From positions 1-64,000 of the forward strand of contig CALMSR010000057.1 of assembly GCA_937872465.1 (NCBI GenBank): a stretch of 64,000 nucleotides of DNA, read 5' to 3'. The notes below the pieces were generated by a model. The model made no database searches. It was not told the DNA's origin and saw only the letters and a list, made by a program, of their open reading frames with translations. Made by a program: the position numbers and the translations under genes. The stretch comes from an uncultured Paracoccaceae bacterium (GTDB lineage: Bacteria; Pseudomonadota; Alphaproteobacteria; Rhodobacterales; Rhodobacteraceae). Within the stretch, counting starts at the first letter, position 1. Each line of letters begins with the position of its first letter. This document shows, in pieces, positions 10,807 through 18,335 of this stretch.

Positions 10807-11760
10807 CTACAGCACGAAATCGAGCGCGGTGTATTCCCATGCCCGCGCGGCGCCGTCGACGATCACGATCTTGAAGTCCGGCGCATAGGGGGCGTAGGTG
10901 TTTCCGTAGACGATGGTGTTCGTGCCTTCCTCGCGGAGGTACAGATCCCGGACGTCGGGTCCCGGGCCGATGCCGCGGAAGACGAAACCCTCGTTGAAGG
11001 TCGGAAACGGATGGCCGTTGATGTTCGCATCGATCGCCGAGAGGTCGATGACGTCGCCGCGAGCGTTTCCCGGATTGTCGAACCCGAAGATGTGGTCCGG
11101 AGCCGCGACCGGCGTTTCGGTGTTCTGGGTGAAGGATGGCTTGTTCAGGTCGGGATCGAGGATCGTCGAATCGCCCGTATATTTGAACATCACTTCATTG
11201 AAGACGAAGCGGTCGGCTCCGGCGCCGCCATAGAGCCGGTCCTGGCCTTCGTTGCCGATGAGGACGTCGTTGCCGCGCCCCCCGAACAGGTAATCCGCGT
11301 AGGTGCCGCCGCTGAGCTTGTCCCGGCCGGTCCCGCCATAGATCACGTCCACCCCGGCATTGCCGGCGATCCGGTCGTTGCCGTCGCCGCCGAACAACCG
11401 GTCGTCGCCGGCGCCGCCGGCGATCAGATCGTTGCCGGCCAGCGCCCAGACCCTGTCATGGCCGTCTCCGGCCAGGATCTTGTTGTTGGCATTGTTGGTA
11501 ATAATTCTGTCGTTGCCGGCGCCGGACGCCACATTCTCGATTATCGTTCGCGCGGAGATCTGAAGACGGTATCCGTAATCATAGTTCAAGAGCGGATTGT
11601 AATAGCTTCCCGGCCTCAGATCGATAGAGAGGTTATATACGAACCGCCCGGACCAATGCGTGAAATCGAACCAATCCGTGCCACTCAGATCGATGATCTT
11701 GTATAGCCGCCCTTCCATCTGCGGGGTCAGGATCCAGTAAGAATTGCCGTAATGCGACAT
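10807..11760 (-). CDS. RTX (haemolysin-type calcium-binding) protein without an enzymatic domain
   Basis: The 317-residue protein carries about ten glycine- and aspartate-rich nonapeptides of the GGxGxDxUx type at residues 78-187 (for example GGAGDDRLF and GGDGNDRIA), which fold as a calcium-bound beta roll. The N-terminal part, from KIIDLSGTDWFDF to TIIENVASGAGND, resembles the start of the C-terminal domain of serralysin (M10) proteases, but there is no HExxH protease module. The end, ALDFVL, fits the hydrophobic tail with a preceding acidic residue seen in type I secretion substrates. No ABC/HlyD secretion genes are nearby. It is likely secreted; its role (adhesin, matrix or inhibitor) is unknown. 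Confidence 0.85.
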   Translation of the reverse strand: MSHYGNSYWILTPQMEGRLYKIIDLSGTDWFDFTHWSGRFVYNLSIDLRPGSYYNPLLNYDYGYRLQISARTIIENVASGAGNDRIITNNANNKILAGDGHDRVWALAGNDLIAGGAGDDRLFGGDGNDRIAGNAGVDVIYGGTGRDKLSGGTYADYLFGGRGNDVLIGNEGQDRLYGGAGADRFVFNEVMFKYTGDSTILDPDLNKPSFTQNTETPVAAPDHIFGFDNPGNARGDVIDLSAIDANINGHPFPTFNEGFVFRGIGPGPDVRDLYLREEGTNTIVYGNTYAPYAPDFKIVIVDGAARAWEYTALDFVL

Positions 11761-11786
11761 GGTTCCCCCACCTGACCATTATTAAG

Positions 11787-11815
11787 ACTATGTTTCCATT
11801 TTTCTCATTGGTCAA
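11787..11815 (-). promoter_or_regulatory. Candidate promoter of the RTX gene
   Basis: On the minus strand TTGACC (11815-11810) and CATAGT (11792-11787) are separated by 17 bases, with the start codon about 27 bp downstream after the ribosome site GGTGGGGGA. The surrounding 120 bp (11765-11880) is clearly more AT-rich than the rest of the window. Confidence 0.55.
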
Positions 11816-11885
11816 TAACCCACAAGACGTATCACATCTTCTTAAAGTAGAATTCAAGCAACTTGGGCGATCACTCGGGACGGGG

Positions 11886-12578
11886 CTAGCGGTTGCCGGC
11901 GGCCGCGCGCCAGCCGGCGGCCTCGGCCTCGGCGGGGTTGCAGAACCAGGCCTCGCCGCTGGCGGTGTCGATGCCGGTGCGCGCGTACCAGGTCGAGCCG
12001 GGGGTGTGGTAGATGCGCTCCCCCGAGGCGGTGATGTTGCCCTTGATCGGGCAGGCGGGGTCGGGGACCGTCGCGGCGGCCGGCTGCCAGCCGTGGCGGC
12101 GGTAGTCCCAGGCGGCCTCGGCCTCGCCCTGCCAGACGCCGCGCCGCGCCGCCCGCGCACGGGTCTCGGTTTCGGCATAGGCCCGGCTGAAGTGGAGATA
12201 GGCCCAGGCGAGGCCCTCGCCGACCAGGGTCTCGCCGAGGTCGCGCCCGTCCGCCGTGCAGGAGGCGATGATGCGGCCATAAGAATCGCTTGCCCGGGCG
12301 GTGCAGGCGGTCTCCGCCTCCGCGACCAGCGCCGCCAGCCGGTCGCGCGCCGCGCGGCCGCAGGGCCAGCTGCCGCCGTCCGCGCGGCCGCAGATCTGGT
12401 CGAGCTCGGGCGCGTCGATCCCGTGCAGGCGCATGCGGCGGCCGGCGAGGTCGAGCGTGTCGCCGTCGACCACCTGCGCCGTGCCGCGCTGCGCCTCCGG
12501 CGGCTTCTCGCAGGCGGCGAGCCCCAGGGACAGCGCCGCGGCGGCGGAAGCGATGCGCAGGAGGGCGGAGCGGGGCAT
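11886..12578 (-). CDS. Thermonuclease-family (SNase-like) lipoprotein with C-terminal sunset-type module
   Basis: The 230-residue protein begins with a lipoprotein signal ending LGLAAC, so Cys23 would be lipidated. The SNase fold follows, with VVDGDTLDL, RLHGIDAPE and YGRIIASC, the blocks that hold the calcium ligands and active-site Arg and Glu of staphylococcal nuclease. Residues from about 185 (CPIKGNI, YHTPGSTWY, WFCNPAEAEAAGW) match the small module called a sunset domain that often follows nuclease domains in bacteria. The start MPRSALLR is preceded by GGAG; a longer upstream frame lacks support. A cell-envelope nuclease is likely. Confidence 0.85.
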   Translation of the reverse strand: MPRSALLRIASAAAALSLGLAACEKPPEAQRGTAQVVDGDTLDLAGRRMRLHGIDAPELDQICGRADGGSWPCGRAARDRLAALVAEAETACTARASDSYGRIIASCTADGRDLGETLVGEGLAWAYLHFSRAYAETETRARAARRGVWQGEAEAAWDYRRHGWQPAAATVPDPACPIKGNITASGERIYHTPGSTWYARTGIDTASGEAWFCNPAEAEAAGWRAAAGNR

Positions 12579-12881
12579 GGTCTCCATTCGGACGCGGGAG
12601 CGGTAAGAAAGGGTTAACGCGGCGGGGATGCGGGGGCAGCGGCTAGGCTGGAAAAAATCCTCGCAGCCGCGCCGATGCGGCATGTTCCGGTTCTTCCTCC
12701 ATGGATCCAAGGGAAGTGTCCCCATCCCGCCGAAGCCGGGCACCGCCCTCATCTGTGGCGGGACGGTCGGGGAAGAGAGAATGAACGCCGGATGCGATCG
12801 CCCTGCCCTGCGCCCCGGAATGCTGGCGTCCGGGCGCCGGCTGGCCTATCTGGTGGAGGAGACCTGTCCGGTGGAATCGCC
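12579..12881. other. Divergent intergenic region with dispersed element copy B
   Basis: This 303-bp gap separates the divergent nuclease lipoprotein and small exported protein genes. It must hold both promoters. Copy B of the dispersed element occupies 12735-12800. No further gene is supported. Confidence 0.6.
12735..12800 (+). repeat. Dispersed intergenic element, copy B
   Basis: It reads GCCGGGC, ACCGCCCTCAT, GGCGGGACGGTCG, GAATGAACGCC and GGATGCGATCGCC in order. The reverse complement of copy A aligns over about 65 bp with roughly four fifths of positions equal by eye. The downstream gene starts 82 bp later in the same orientation. Confidence 0.65.
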
Positions 12882-13313
12882 ATGCGTCCCAGCCTCGTCG
12901 TCCTCGCCGCCGCGCTCGCGCTGCCGCTGCCGCTCCTGGCGGGCCCGCTCACCGAGCGCAGCCCGGCGGCGCAGGACATCCCGGTGGAGGAATGGATCGC
13001 CATGGCGCGGGGCCGGACGCTGACCTACCGGATCGACGACCGGTTCTGGGCGATGGAGCGCTACGAGCCGGGCACGAACCGGGTGCGGCTGCAGCTCACC
13101 GACGGCACCTGCATGGAGGGGACCTGGGACTATTCCCCGCCGCATTACTGCTTTCACTGGACCGGGATCGGCACCGCCTGTTTCCGGCATGTCCGGCAGG
13201 GCGACGAGATCCTGATCATCGAGACGCGCGACGGCGTCGACACGCCCATGGTGCAGACGATGGCGGGCGTGTCGGACATCCCGCTGGCCTGCGGGCCGGC
13301 GGTGACAAGCTAG
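12882..13313 (+). CDS. Small exported protein of unknown function
   Basis: The 143-residue product starts with a clear signal peptide (MRPSLVVLAAALALPLPLLAG). The mature part has a patterned, beta-rich sequence with RTLTYRIDDRFW, GTCMEGTWDY, PPHYCFHWTG and ACFRHVRQGDEI, and four cysteines that could form disulfides. I do not recognise the family; similar WAMERY/GTCxEGTW proteins occur as hypothetical periplasmic proteins in Rhodobacterales. The start at 12882 is chosen because the signal peptide begins there. It is divergent from the nuclease lipoprotein gene. Confidence 0.7.
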   Translation: MRPSLVVLAAALALPLPLLAGPLTERSPAAQDIPVEEWIAMARGRTLTYRIDDRFWAMERYEPGTNRVRLQLTDGTCMEGTWDYSPPHYCFHWTGIGTACFRHVRQGDEILIIETRDGVDTPMVQTMAGVSDIPLACGPAVTS

Positions 13314-13333
13314 AGCCGGCCGCGCGCGGCGCG

Positions 13334-13756
13334 TCAGTCGTCGCGGTGGACGCGTTCCTTGCGCTCGTGGCGCTCCTGCGCCTCGAGGCTTAGGGTGGCG
13401 ATGGGGCGGGCGTCGAGGCGGCGCAGCGAGATCGGCTCGCCGGTTTCCTCGCAATAGCCGTAGGTCCCGTCCTCGATGCGGCGCAGGGCCGATTCGATCT
13501 TGGCGACCAGCTTGCGCTGGCGGTCGCGGGTCCGGAGCTCCAGCGCCCGGTCGGTTTCCTCGCTGGCCCGATCGGCGATGTCGGGCATGTTGCGGGTGCC
13601 CTCCTGCATGTGCTCGATGGTGCCCTTGCTTTCCGCGAGGATCGAGGCCTTCCAGGACGAGAGCTTGCGGCGGAAGTAGTCCAGCTGCCGGGGGTTCATG
13701 AAAGGCTCGTCGTCATGCGGATGATACTCCGGTTCGAACCTCGTTTCAGCCCGCAT
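13334..13756 (-). CDS. dksA: DksA/TraR-family RNA polymerase-binding protein with a single zinc-site cysteine
   Basis: DksA enters the secondary channel of RNA polymerase and, with ppGpp, controls rRNA and stress promoters. The 140-residue protein has the helical coiled coil with the tip motif DxxDxA (Asp59, Asp62, Ala64 in MPDIADRAS). The zinc-finger region GYCEETGEPISLRRLDARPIA keeps only Cys102; the other three cysteines of E. coli DksA are Thr, Ser and Ala. This is the form known from Rhodobacter sphaeroides, whose homologue acts like DksA. It is divergent from moxR with a 194-bp gap. Confidence 0.9.
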   Translation of the reverse strand: MRAETRFEPEYHPHDDEPFMNPRQLDYFRRKLSSWKASILAESKGTIEHMQEGTRNMPDIADRASEETDRALELRTRDRQRKLVAKIESALRRIEDGTYGYCEETGEPISLRRLDARPIATLSLEAQERHERKERVHRDD

Positions 13757-13950
13757 GGACAGCTACCTCAACTCACCCTGCTACCGCCGGGTCGCCGCCG
13801 GGGCCGCTCGCCCCGACACCGCCCGATTTTGCGCTGCCTCCCGATATAGGGATTCGATTCCCTTGTCACTACAAACATAAGGGAACTTGCTTAAGCGGGG
13901 AGCGCTGCTAGGGTTTCCCCCGATCACCCCGGAGGCCGGACACAATCGCA

Positions 13951-14793
13951 ATGAGATTTGAAGGAACGGCCGATTACATCGCGACCCCGGACCTGGCGAT
14001 CGCGGTGAATGCCGCCATCACGCTGGAACGCCCGCTGCTCGTCAAGGGCGAGCCCGGCACCGGCAAGACCGAGCTCGCACGCCAGGTCGCGGCGAGCCTC
14101 GGCCTGCCGCTGATGGAATGGCACGTCAAATCCACCACGCGGGCCGCCCAGGGGCTCTACGAATACGACGCCGTCAGCCGGCTGCGCGACAGCCAGCTCG
14201 GCGACGAGCGCGTGCACGACGTGGCCAATTACATCCGCCGCGGCCCGCTCTGGCGGGCCTTCGAGGCGGAGGGCCGGGTGGTGCTCCTGATCGACGAGAT
14301 CGACAAGGCCGACATCGAGTTCCCCAACGACCTGCTGCAGGAACTCGACCGGATGGAGTTCTTCGTCTACGAGACCGGCGAGACCGTGCGGGCGCGCCAG
14401 CGGCCGGTGGTGATCATCACCTCCAACAACGAGAAGGAGCTGCCCGACGCCTTCCTGCGCCGCTGCTTCTTCCACTACATCCGCTTCCCCAACCCGGAGA
14501 CGCTGGCGAGCATCGTCGAGGTTCACTTTCCCGGCATCAAGGCGTCGCTGGTGCGCAACGCGCTGACCCAGTTCTTCGAGATCCGCGAGACGCCGGGGCT
14601 GAAGAAGAAGCCCTCCACCTCGGAGGTGCTGGACTGGCTGAAGCTGCTGCTCGCCGAGGATCTGGCACCCGAGGACCTGCGCCGGGACGCCGCGAGCGCC
14701 CTGCCGCAGCTGCACGGGGCGCTGCTCAAGAACGAGCAGGACGTGCATCTCTTCGAGCGGCTGGCCTTCATCGCCCGGAGCCGCCGATCGTGA
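13951..14793 (+). CDS. MoxR-family AAA+ ATPase
   Basis: MoxR ATPases act as chaperones that load metals or assemble complexes, commonly with a VWA partner. The 280-residue protein has Walker A GEPGTGKT at residues 33-40, Walker B VLLIDEID with Asp115-Glu116, the sensor 1 stretch IITSNNEKELPDAFLRRC with an arginine finger, and the C-terminal lid. The CoxE-like VWA protein at 16794-17978 is its likely partner; in carboxydotrophs a related pair, CoxD and CoxE, matures CO dehydrogenase. No Cox structural genes are present here, so the target is unknown. Confidence 0.9.
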   Translation: MRFEGTADYIATPDLAIAVNAAITLERPLLVKGEPGTGKTELARQVAASLGLPLMEWHVKSTTRAAQGLYEYDAVSRLRDSQLGDERVHDVANYIRRGPLWRAFEAEGRVVLLIDEIDKADIEFPNDLLQELDRMEFFVYETGETVRARQRPVVIITSNNEKELPDAFLRRCFFHYIRFPNPETLASIVEVHFPGIKASLVRNALTQFFEIRETPGLKKKPSTSEVLDWLKLLLAEDLAPEDLRRDAASALPQLHGALLKNEQDVHLFERLAFIARSRRS

Positions 14794-14840
14794 CGGAGAG
14801 ATGTCACTTTTGGCATGACAACCCGCAGGCAGCGCACTAT

Positions 14841-14853
14841 GTTGCACCGCAAC
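14841..14853 (+). promoter_or_regulatory. Inverted repeat GTTGC-N3-GCAAC, possible PhaR-type operator
   Basis: GTTGCACCGCAAC lies 19 bp upstream of the start of the phasin-like gene and directly after a -10-like CACTAT (14835-14840), the position expected of a repressor site. PhaR, the regulator of polyhydroxyalkanoate granule proteins in alphaproteobacteria, is known to bind TGC-N3/4-GCA palindromes. The match is suggestive, not proof. Confidence 0.5.
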
Positions 14854-14871
14854 AAACGGGGGAATCGATCG

Positions 14872-15198
14872 ATGTCAAGACGACGCAGCTCGGGATTTTC
14901 TGCGGATCCGGTGACGGATGCCGTATCGGCCTGGATGCGCTTCGCCCTGTCCTACGGTCAGATGAACCTGGCGGCGACCGAGGTCATCATGCGCCGCAGC
15001 ATGAAGATGTCGCTGGGGCGCATGAGCGCCCCCGAGGCCGCCGGCATGGTGCTCGAAAAGGCGACGGCCTTCGCGAAGGCCTCCGAGAACGCCGCGGTCG
15101 CGGCGTTCCGCGGGGCCGATCCGGCCCGGATCGCCACCGCGGCGCTGCGGCCGATCCACGCCAAGACCCGCTCGAACGCGCGCAAGTACCGCGCCTGA
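14872..15198 (+). CDS. Small helical phasin-like protein
   Basis: The 108-residue protein is basic, methionine-rich and predicted to be almost all helix, with SAWMRFALSYGQMNLAATEVIMRR followed by KATAFAKASENAAVAAFRG. This amphipathic pattern and length resemble phasins, which coat polyhydroxyalkanoate granules, but no diagnostic motif settles it. The ATG at 14872 has GGGGGA eight bases upstream; in-frame ATGs at 14815 and 14839 lack a ribosome site and the second overlaps the operator. The GTTGC-N3-GCAAC palindrome just upstream supports a PhaR-regulated gene. It sits between moxR and a DUF2927 gene. Confidence 0.65.
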   Translation: MSRRRSSGFSADPVTDAVSAWMRFALSYGQMNLAATEVIMRRSMKMSLGRMSAPEAAGMVLEKATAFAKASENAAVAAFRGADPARIATAALRPIHAKTRSNARKYRA

Positions 15199-15273
15199 GC
15201 GCCCCCCGACCCCGCCGCGCGGCCGCGCCATGAGCGCCGCCGGGCCGCGGCATTGCCCGCAAGGGTGAGCGGC

Positions 15274-16614
15274 ATGGGTCTCCGTCCCGCCCTCTGGATC
15301 GCCCTCGCGATGCTCGCGGGCTGCGCGACCGTTCCGGCGCAGCCGATCACCAGCGTGCGATTCGCGGCGGCGAAGCTGCCCAAGGGCGTCGATCGCTCCA
15401 ACCGCGACCTCGCGGAGGATTTCCTCGACCTCACCTTCGCGCTCGAGAGCGGCGAGGAGATCGGCGGGCTCTTGCGCTACGAGGCGCCGATCCGGGTGCA
15501 TGTGACCTCCCCCGAGCTCGAGCCCTATCGCGGCGACCTGGAGGAGCTTCTCGCCCGGCTGCGGGACGAGGCCGGCATCGACATCGCGCTGACCGAGGAT
15601 GCGGCCGAGGCGCAGATCGCCATCGAGGCCGTGCCCGCGGCGGAGATCAGCCGGGTCTATCCCACCGCCGCCTGCTTCATCGTGCCGGGCGAGCGGGGCT
15701 GGAAGAGCTTCCTGCGCGGCCGGCCGGACGCGCGGCTGCGCTGGTCGGCGCAGACCGAGCTCGAGGGGGCGGCGATCTTCCTGCCGGTCGACACCACGCC
15801 CCAGGACGTGCGCGACTGCCTCAACGAGGAGCTCACCCAGGCGCTCGGGCCGGCGAACGATCTCTACCGGCTGCCGGATTCGATCTGGAACGACGACAAT
15901 TTCCACGGCATCGCCACCTCCTTCGACATGCTGATGCTGCGGACCCTCTACCGGCCGGAGCTGAAGAGCGGCATGAGCCGGGAGCAGGTCGCGGCGCGGT
16001 TGCCGAAGCTGCTCGACCGCACCAATCCCGCCGGCCGCGGCAAGCCCCGGCAGGCGCGGAACCCCGAATCGCGCGCCTGGGGCGGCGCCATCGAGACGGC
16101 GCTCTCGCGCAGCACGCCGACCGGGCGCCGCCAGGACTCGGCGGAGATCGCCACCCAGATCGCCGCGGAGATGCGCCCGGTCGACCATCGGCTCGCGGTG
16201 TCCCTGCTCACGCTCGGGCGGCTCGACCTGCGCCGCGATCCCGCCGCCGCGGCGCGGGATTTCTCCGAGGCCTACCGGCTGTCGCGGGAGAGGTTCGGCG
16301 TCAACGACGTCCGCACCGCCCAGGCCGGGGTGCATGTGGCGGCGCTCGCGCTCGGGACGGGCCAGTACCGGGCGGCCGTCCGGCTCGCCGAGCTGCATGT
16401 GCCCGCGGCGCAGGCCGGGCAGAACGCGATCCTGATCGCCGGCCTGCTCTCGATCAAGGCCCAGGCGCTCTTCGAGCTCGGCGAGACCGAGGCGGCCCAG
16501 GAAGCCCGCCTCGACAGCCTGCGCTGGGCGCGCTATGGCTTCGGCGACAGCGACGGGGCGCTGGCCCGCGAACAGGCGCAGATCGCGGCGCTGATGCGTC
16601 TCGAGGATGGATGA
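15274..16614 (+). CDS. DUF2927 domain lipoprotein
   Basis: The 446-residue protein has a lipoprotein signal MGLRPALWIALAMLAGC with Cys17 as the lipid site. The centre, including ACFIVPGERGWKSF, TTPQDVRDCLNEELTQALG and DSIWNDDNFHGIATSFDMLMLR, matches the DUF2927 family, which looks like a zincin-related fold with a conserved Glu in NEELTQ. The C-terminal third contains TPR-like helices. Its task is unknown. It is followed directly by a 56-residue membrane protein and then the CoxE-like gene, a grouping I know from other Rhodobacterales, which suggests work with the MoxR-CoxE pair. Confidence 0.85.
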   Translation: MGLRPALWIALAMLAGCATVPAQPITSVRFAAAKLPKGVDRSNRDLAEDFLDLTFALESGEEIGGLLRYEAPIRVHVTSPELEPYRGDLEELLARLRDEAGIDIALTEDAAEAQIAIEAVPAAEISRVYPTAACFIVPGERGWKSFLRGRPDARLRWSAQTELEGAAIFLPVDTTPQDVRDCLNEELTQALGPANDLYRLPDSIWNDDNFHGIATSFDMLMLRTLYRPELKSGMSREQVAARLPKLLDRTNPAGRGKPRQARNPESRAWGGAIETALSRSTPTGRRQDSAEIATQIAAEMRPVDHRLAVSLLTLGRLDLRRDPAAAARDFSEAYRLSRERFGVNDVRTAQAGVHVAALALGTGQYRAAVRLAELHVPAAQAGQNAILIAGLLSIKAQALFELGETEAAQEARLDSLRWARYGFGDSDGALAREQAQIAALMRLEDG

Positions 16615-16785
16615 ATGCTCCTGCCCATCGCCTTCGCCTTCGGCATGATCCTCGGCTGGCAGCGCGCGACGCGGCGCGGCGGCGACCGGCTCGACAAGTG
16701 GCAATACGGCATCGCCCATGGCATCGCCTTCACGCTCGTGGCCCTCGCGCTGACCATCCTCGCCCGGCGCTTCGGGCTGATCTGA
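16615..16785 (+). CDS. 56-residue two-span membrane protein
   Basis: The ATG at 16615 follows the stop of the DUF2927 gene without a gap, so translation is probably coupled. The product has two hydrophobic segments (LLPIAFAFGMILGW and GIAFTLVALALTILA) joined by the charged loop QRATRRGGDRLDKWQYG, so both termini would lie on the same side of the membrane. The next gene starts within nine bases. Its position inside a tight gene cluster and its regular topology support a real gene. The function is unknown. Confidence 0.7.
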   Translation: MLLPIAFAFGMILGWQRATRRGGDRLDKWQYGIAHGIAFTLVALALTILARRFGLI

Positions 16786-16793
16786 GCGCGCCC

Positions 16794-17978
16794 TTGTTCA
16801 CCGGCTTCTACGATCGATTGCGCGCCGCGAAGCTGCCGGTCTCGCTGCGGGAATACCTGAGCTTTCTCGAGGCGCTCGCGGCGCAGGTCGTGCTCTACGA
16901 CGCGGAGGGCTTCTATTATCTCGCCCGCGCCACGCTGGTGAAGGACGAGCGGCATGTGGACCGCTTCGACCGGGCCTTCGCCGAGAGCTTCAGCGGGCTC
17001 GACTCCCTGGGCCCGGAGGCGGTGCTGGCCGCGGTCGAGCTGCCCGCCGAATGGCTGCGCAAGCTCGCCGAGGCGCATCTGAGCGCGGAGGAACGCGCGC
17101 GGATCGAGGCCGCGGGCGGGTTCGAGACGCTGATGGAGATGCTCGCGCAGCGATTGCGCGAGCAGAAGGGCCGGCATCAGGGCGGCTCGAAATGGATCGG
17201 CACCGCCGGGACCTCGCCCTTCGGCGCCTTCGGCTACAATCCCGAGGGCATGCGCATCGGCCAGGACGCGAGCCGCCACCGGCGTGCCGTCAAGGTCTGG
17301 GACCGCCGCGAGTTCCGCGACCTCGACGACGGCGTGGAGCTCGGCACGCGCGGCATCAAGCTGGCGCTGCGCCGGCTGCGCCGCTGGGCGCGCGAGGGAT
17401 CGGCCGACGAGCTCGACCTCGACCACACGATCCGCCGCACCGCCGAGCAGGGCTGGCTCGAGGTCGTCACCCGTCCCGAGCGGCACAATGCCGTCAAGCT
17501 CCTGCTCTTCCTCGACGTGGGCGGCTCGATGGACCCGCATGTCCGGCAGGTCGAGGAGCTCTTCTCCGCCGCGCGGTCGGAGTTCCGGCATCTGGAGCAT
17601 TTCTATTTCCACAACTGCCTCTACGAAGGCGTCTGGCGCGACAATCGCCGGCGGTGGGACGCGCAGCTTCCGACCGCGGAGCTGCTGCGGACCTATCCGG
17701 CCGACTACCGCGTGATCTTCGTCGGGGATGCCGCCATGTCGCCCTACGAGATCAGCCATCCCGGCGGCGCCAACGAGCATTGGAATGCCGAGAGCGGCGA
17801 GGTCTGGCTGAGGCGCCTGCTCGATGTCTGGGGCCGCGCGATCTGGATCAATCCGCTGCCGGAGCGGAGCTGGGGCTACAGCCCCTCGATCGGAATGATC
17901 GGGGAGATCTTCGGCGCAAGGATGTATCCCCTGACGCTGGCGGGGCTGGAGGCGGGCATCCGCGAGCTGGCGTCGTGA
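16794..17978 (+). CDS. CoxE-like VWA-domain protein
   Basis: The protein of about 394 residues has an N-terminal helical region (FTGFYDRLRAAKLPVSLREYLSFLE pattern) and a C-terminal von Willebrand A fold with a MIDAS motif LFLDVGGSM (Asp-x-Gly-x-Ser). This is the CoxE family, which pairs with MoxR ATPases; a MoxR gene lies 2 kb upstream. The start is uncertain: TTG at 16794 is the first reasonable codon after the preceding stop; a CTG at 16782 that would give SAPLFTGF is an alternative. No ATG is available before residue 100. Confidence 0.85.
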   Translation: MFTGFYDRLRAAKLPVSLREYLSFLEALAAQVVLYDAEGFYYLARATLVKDERHVDRFDRAFAESFSGLDSLGPEAVLAAVELPAEWLRKLAEAHLSAEERARIEAAGGFETLMEMLAQRLREQKGRHQGGSKWIGTAGTSPFGAFGYNPEGMRIGQDASRHRRAVKVWDRREFRDLDDGVELGTRGIKLALRRLRRWAREGSADELDLDHTIRRTAEQGWLEVVTRPERHNAVKLLLFLDVGGSMDPHVRQVEELFSAARSEFRHLEHFYFHNCLYEGVWRDNRRRWDAQLPTAELLRTYPADYRVIFVGDAAMSPYEISHPGGANEHWNAESGEVWLRRLLDVWGRAIWINPLPERSWGYSPSIGMIGEIFGARMYPLTLAGLEAGIRELAS

Positions 17979-18335
17979 GGCCGGAGGGGTTTCATCGGCG
18001 GGCGAGGCGATTGCATTCGGATCCGATGGCCGTGGCCGCGTGCTTCGATATTGCCCAGAGCGGCAATTCTTCTGTGGAGCGTGTCGACAACTCCCGCCCG
18101 TGCGCCAGCACGGGCAGCGCCCGCCCGCCCCGTCACGCCGGGAGGCGTGCCTCCGGCACGACGCGGGCGCTTCCGCGCCCCCCTCGGGCGGTCGCTGCCC
18201 ATGCTTACCCGGCAGAGCGGACTGGCCTGGCGGCTTTCCGACGGATTGGCCCAAGCCTGCCCGCCAGGCGAGATCTCGTCCGGCCGAGAACCCGAAAGCC
18301 GGGCATGGCCGGGCGGCTGCCCCGGAAACCGAACC
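17979..18335. other. Intergenic region with hairpin cluster
   Basis: This 357-bp gap lies between the CoxE-like gene and the acyl-CoA synthetase-like gene. Apart from the hairpin cluster at 18096-18180 I see no gene or known site. An open frame continues through it from the downstream gene but has no homology-like features. Confidence 0.55.
18096..18180. repeat. Cluster of three GC-rich hairpins
   Basis: Three inverted repeats follow one another: GCCCGTGC/GCACGGGC with a 4-base loop (18096-18115), GGAGG/CCTCC with a 4-base loop (18141-18154), and GGGCGC/GCGCCC with loop TTCC (18165-18180). The group resembles REP-like or terminator DNA downstream of the CoxE-like gene, but no T-run follows. 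Confidence 0.5.

Noticed and set aside
8177..13313. Accessory stretch as a defence island
   Set aside because: No nuclease-ATPase, reverse transcriptase, CBASS, restriction or abortive-infection signature is visible; the SNase lipoprotein is an envelope protein and the Sir2 gene is a stand-alone CobB-type enzyme.
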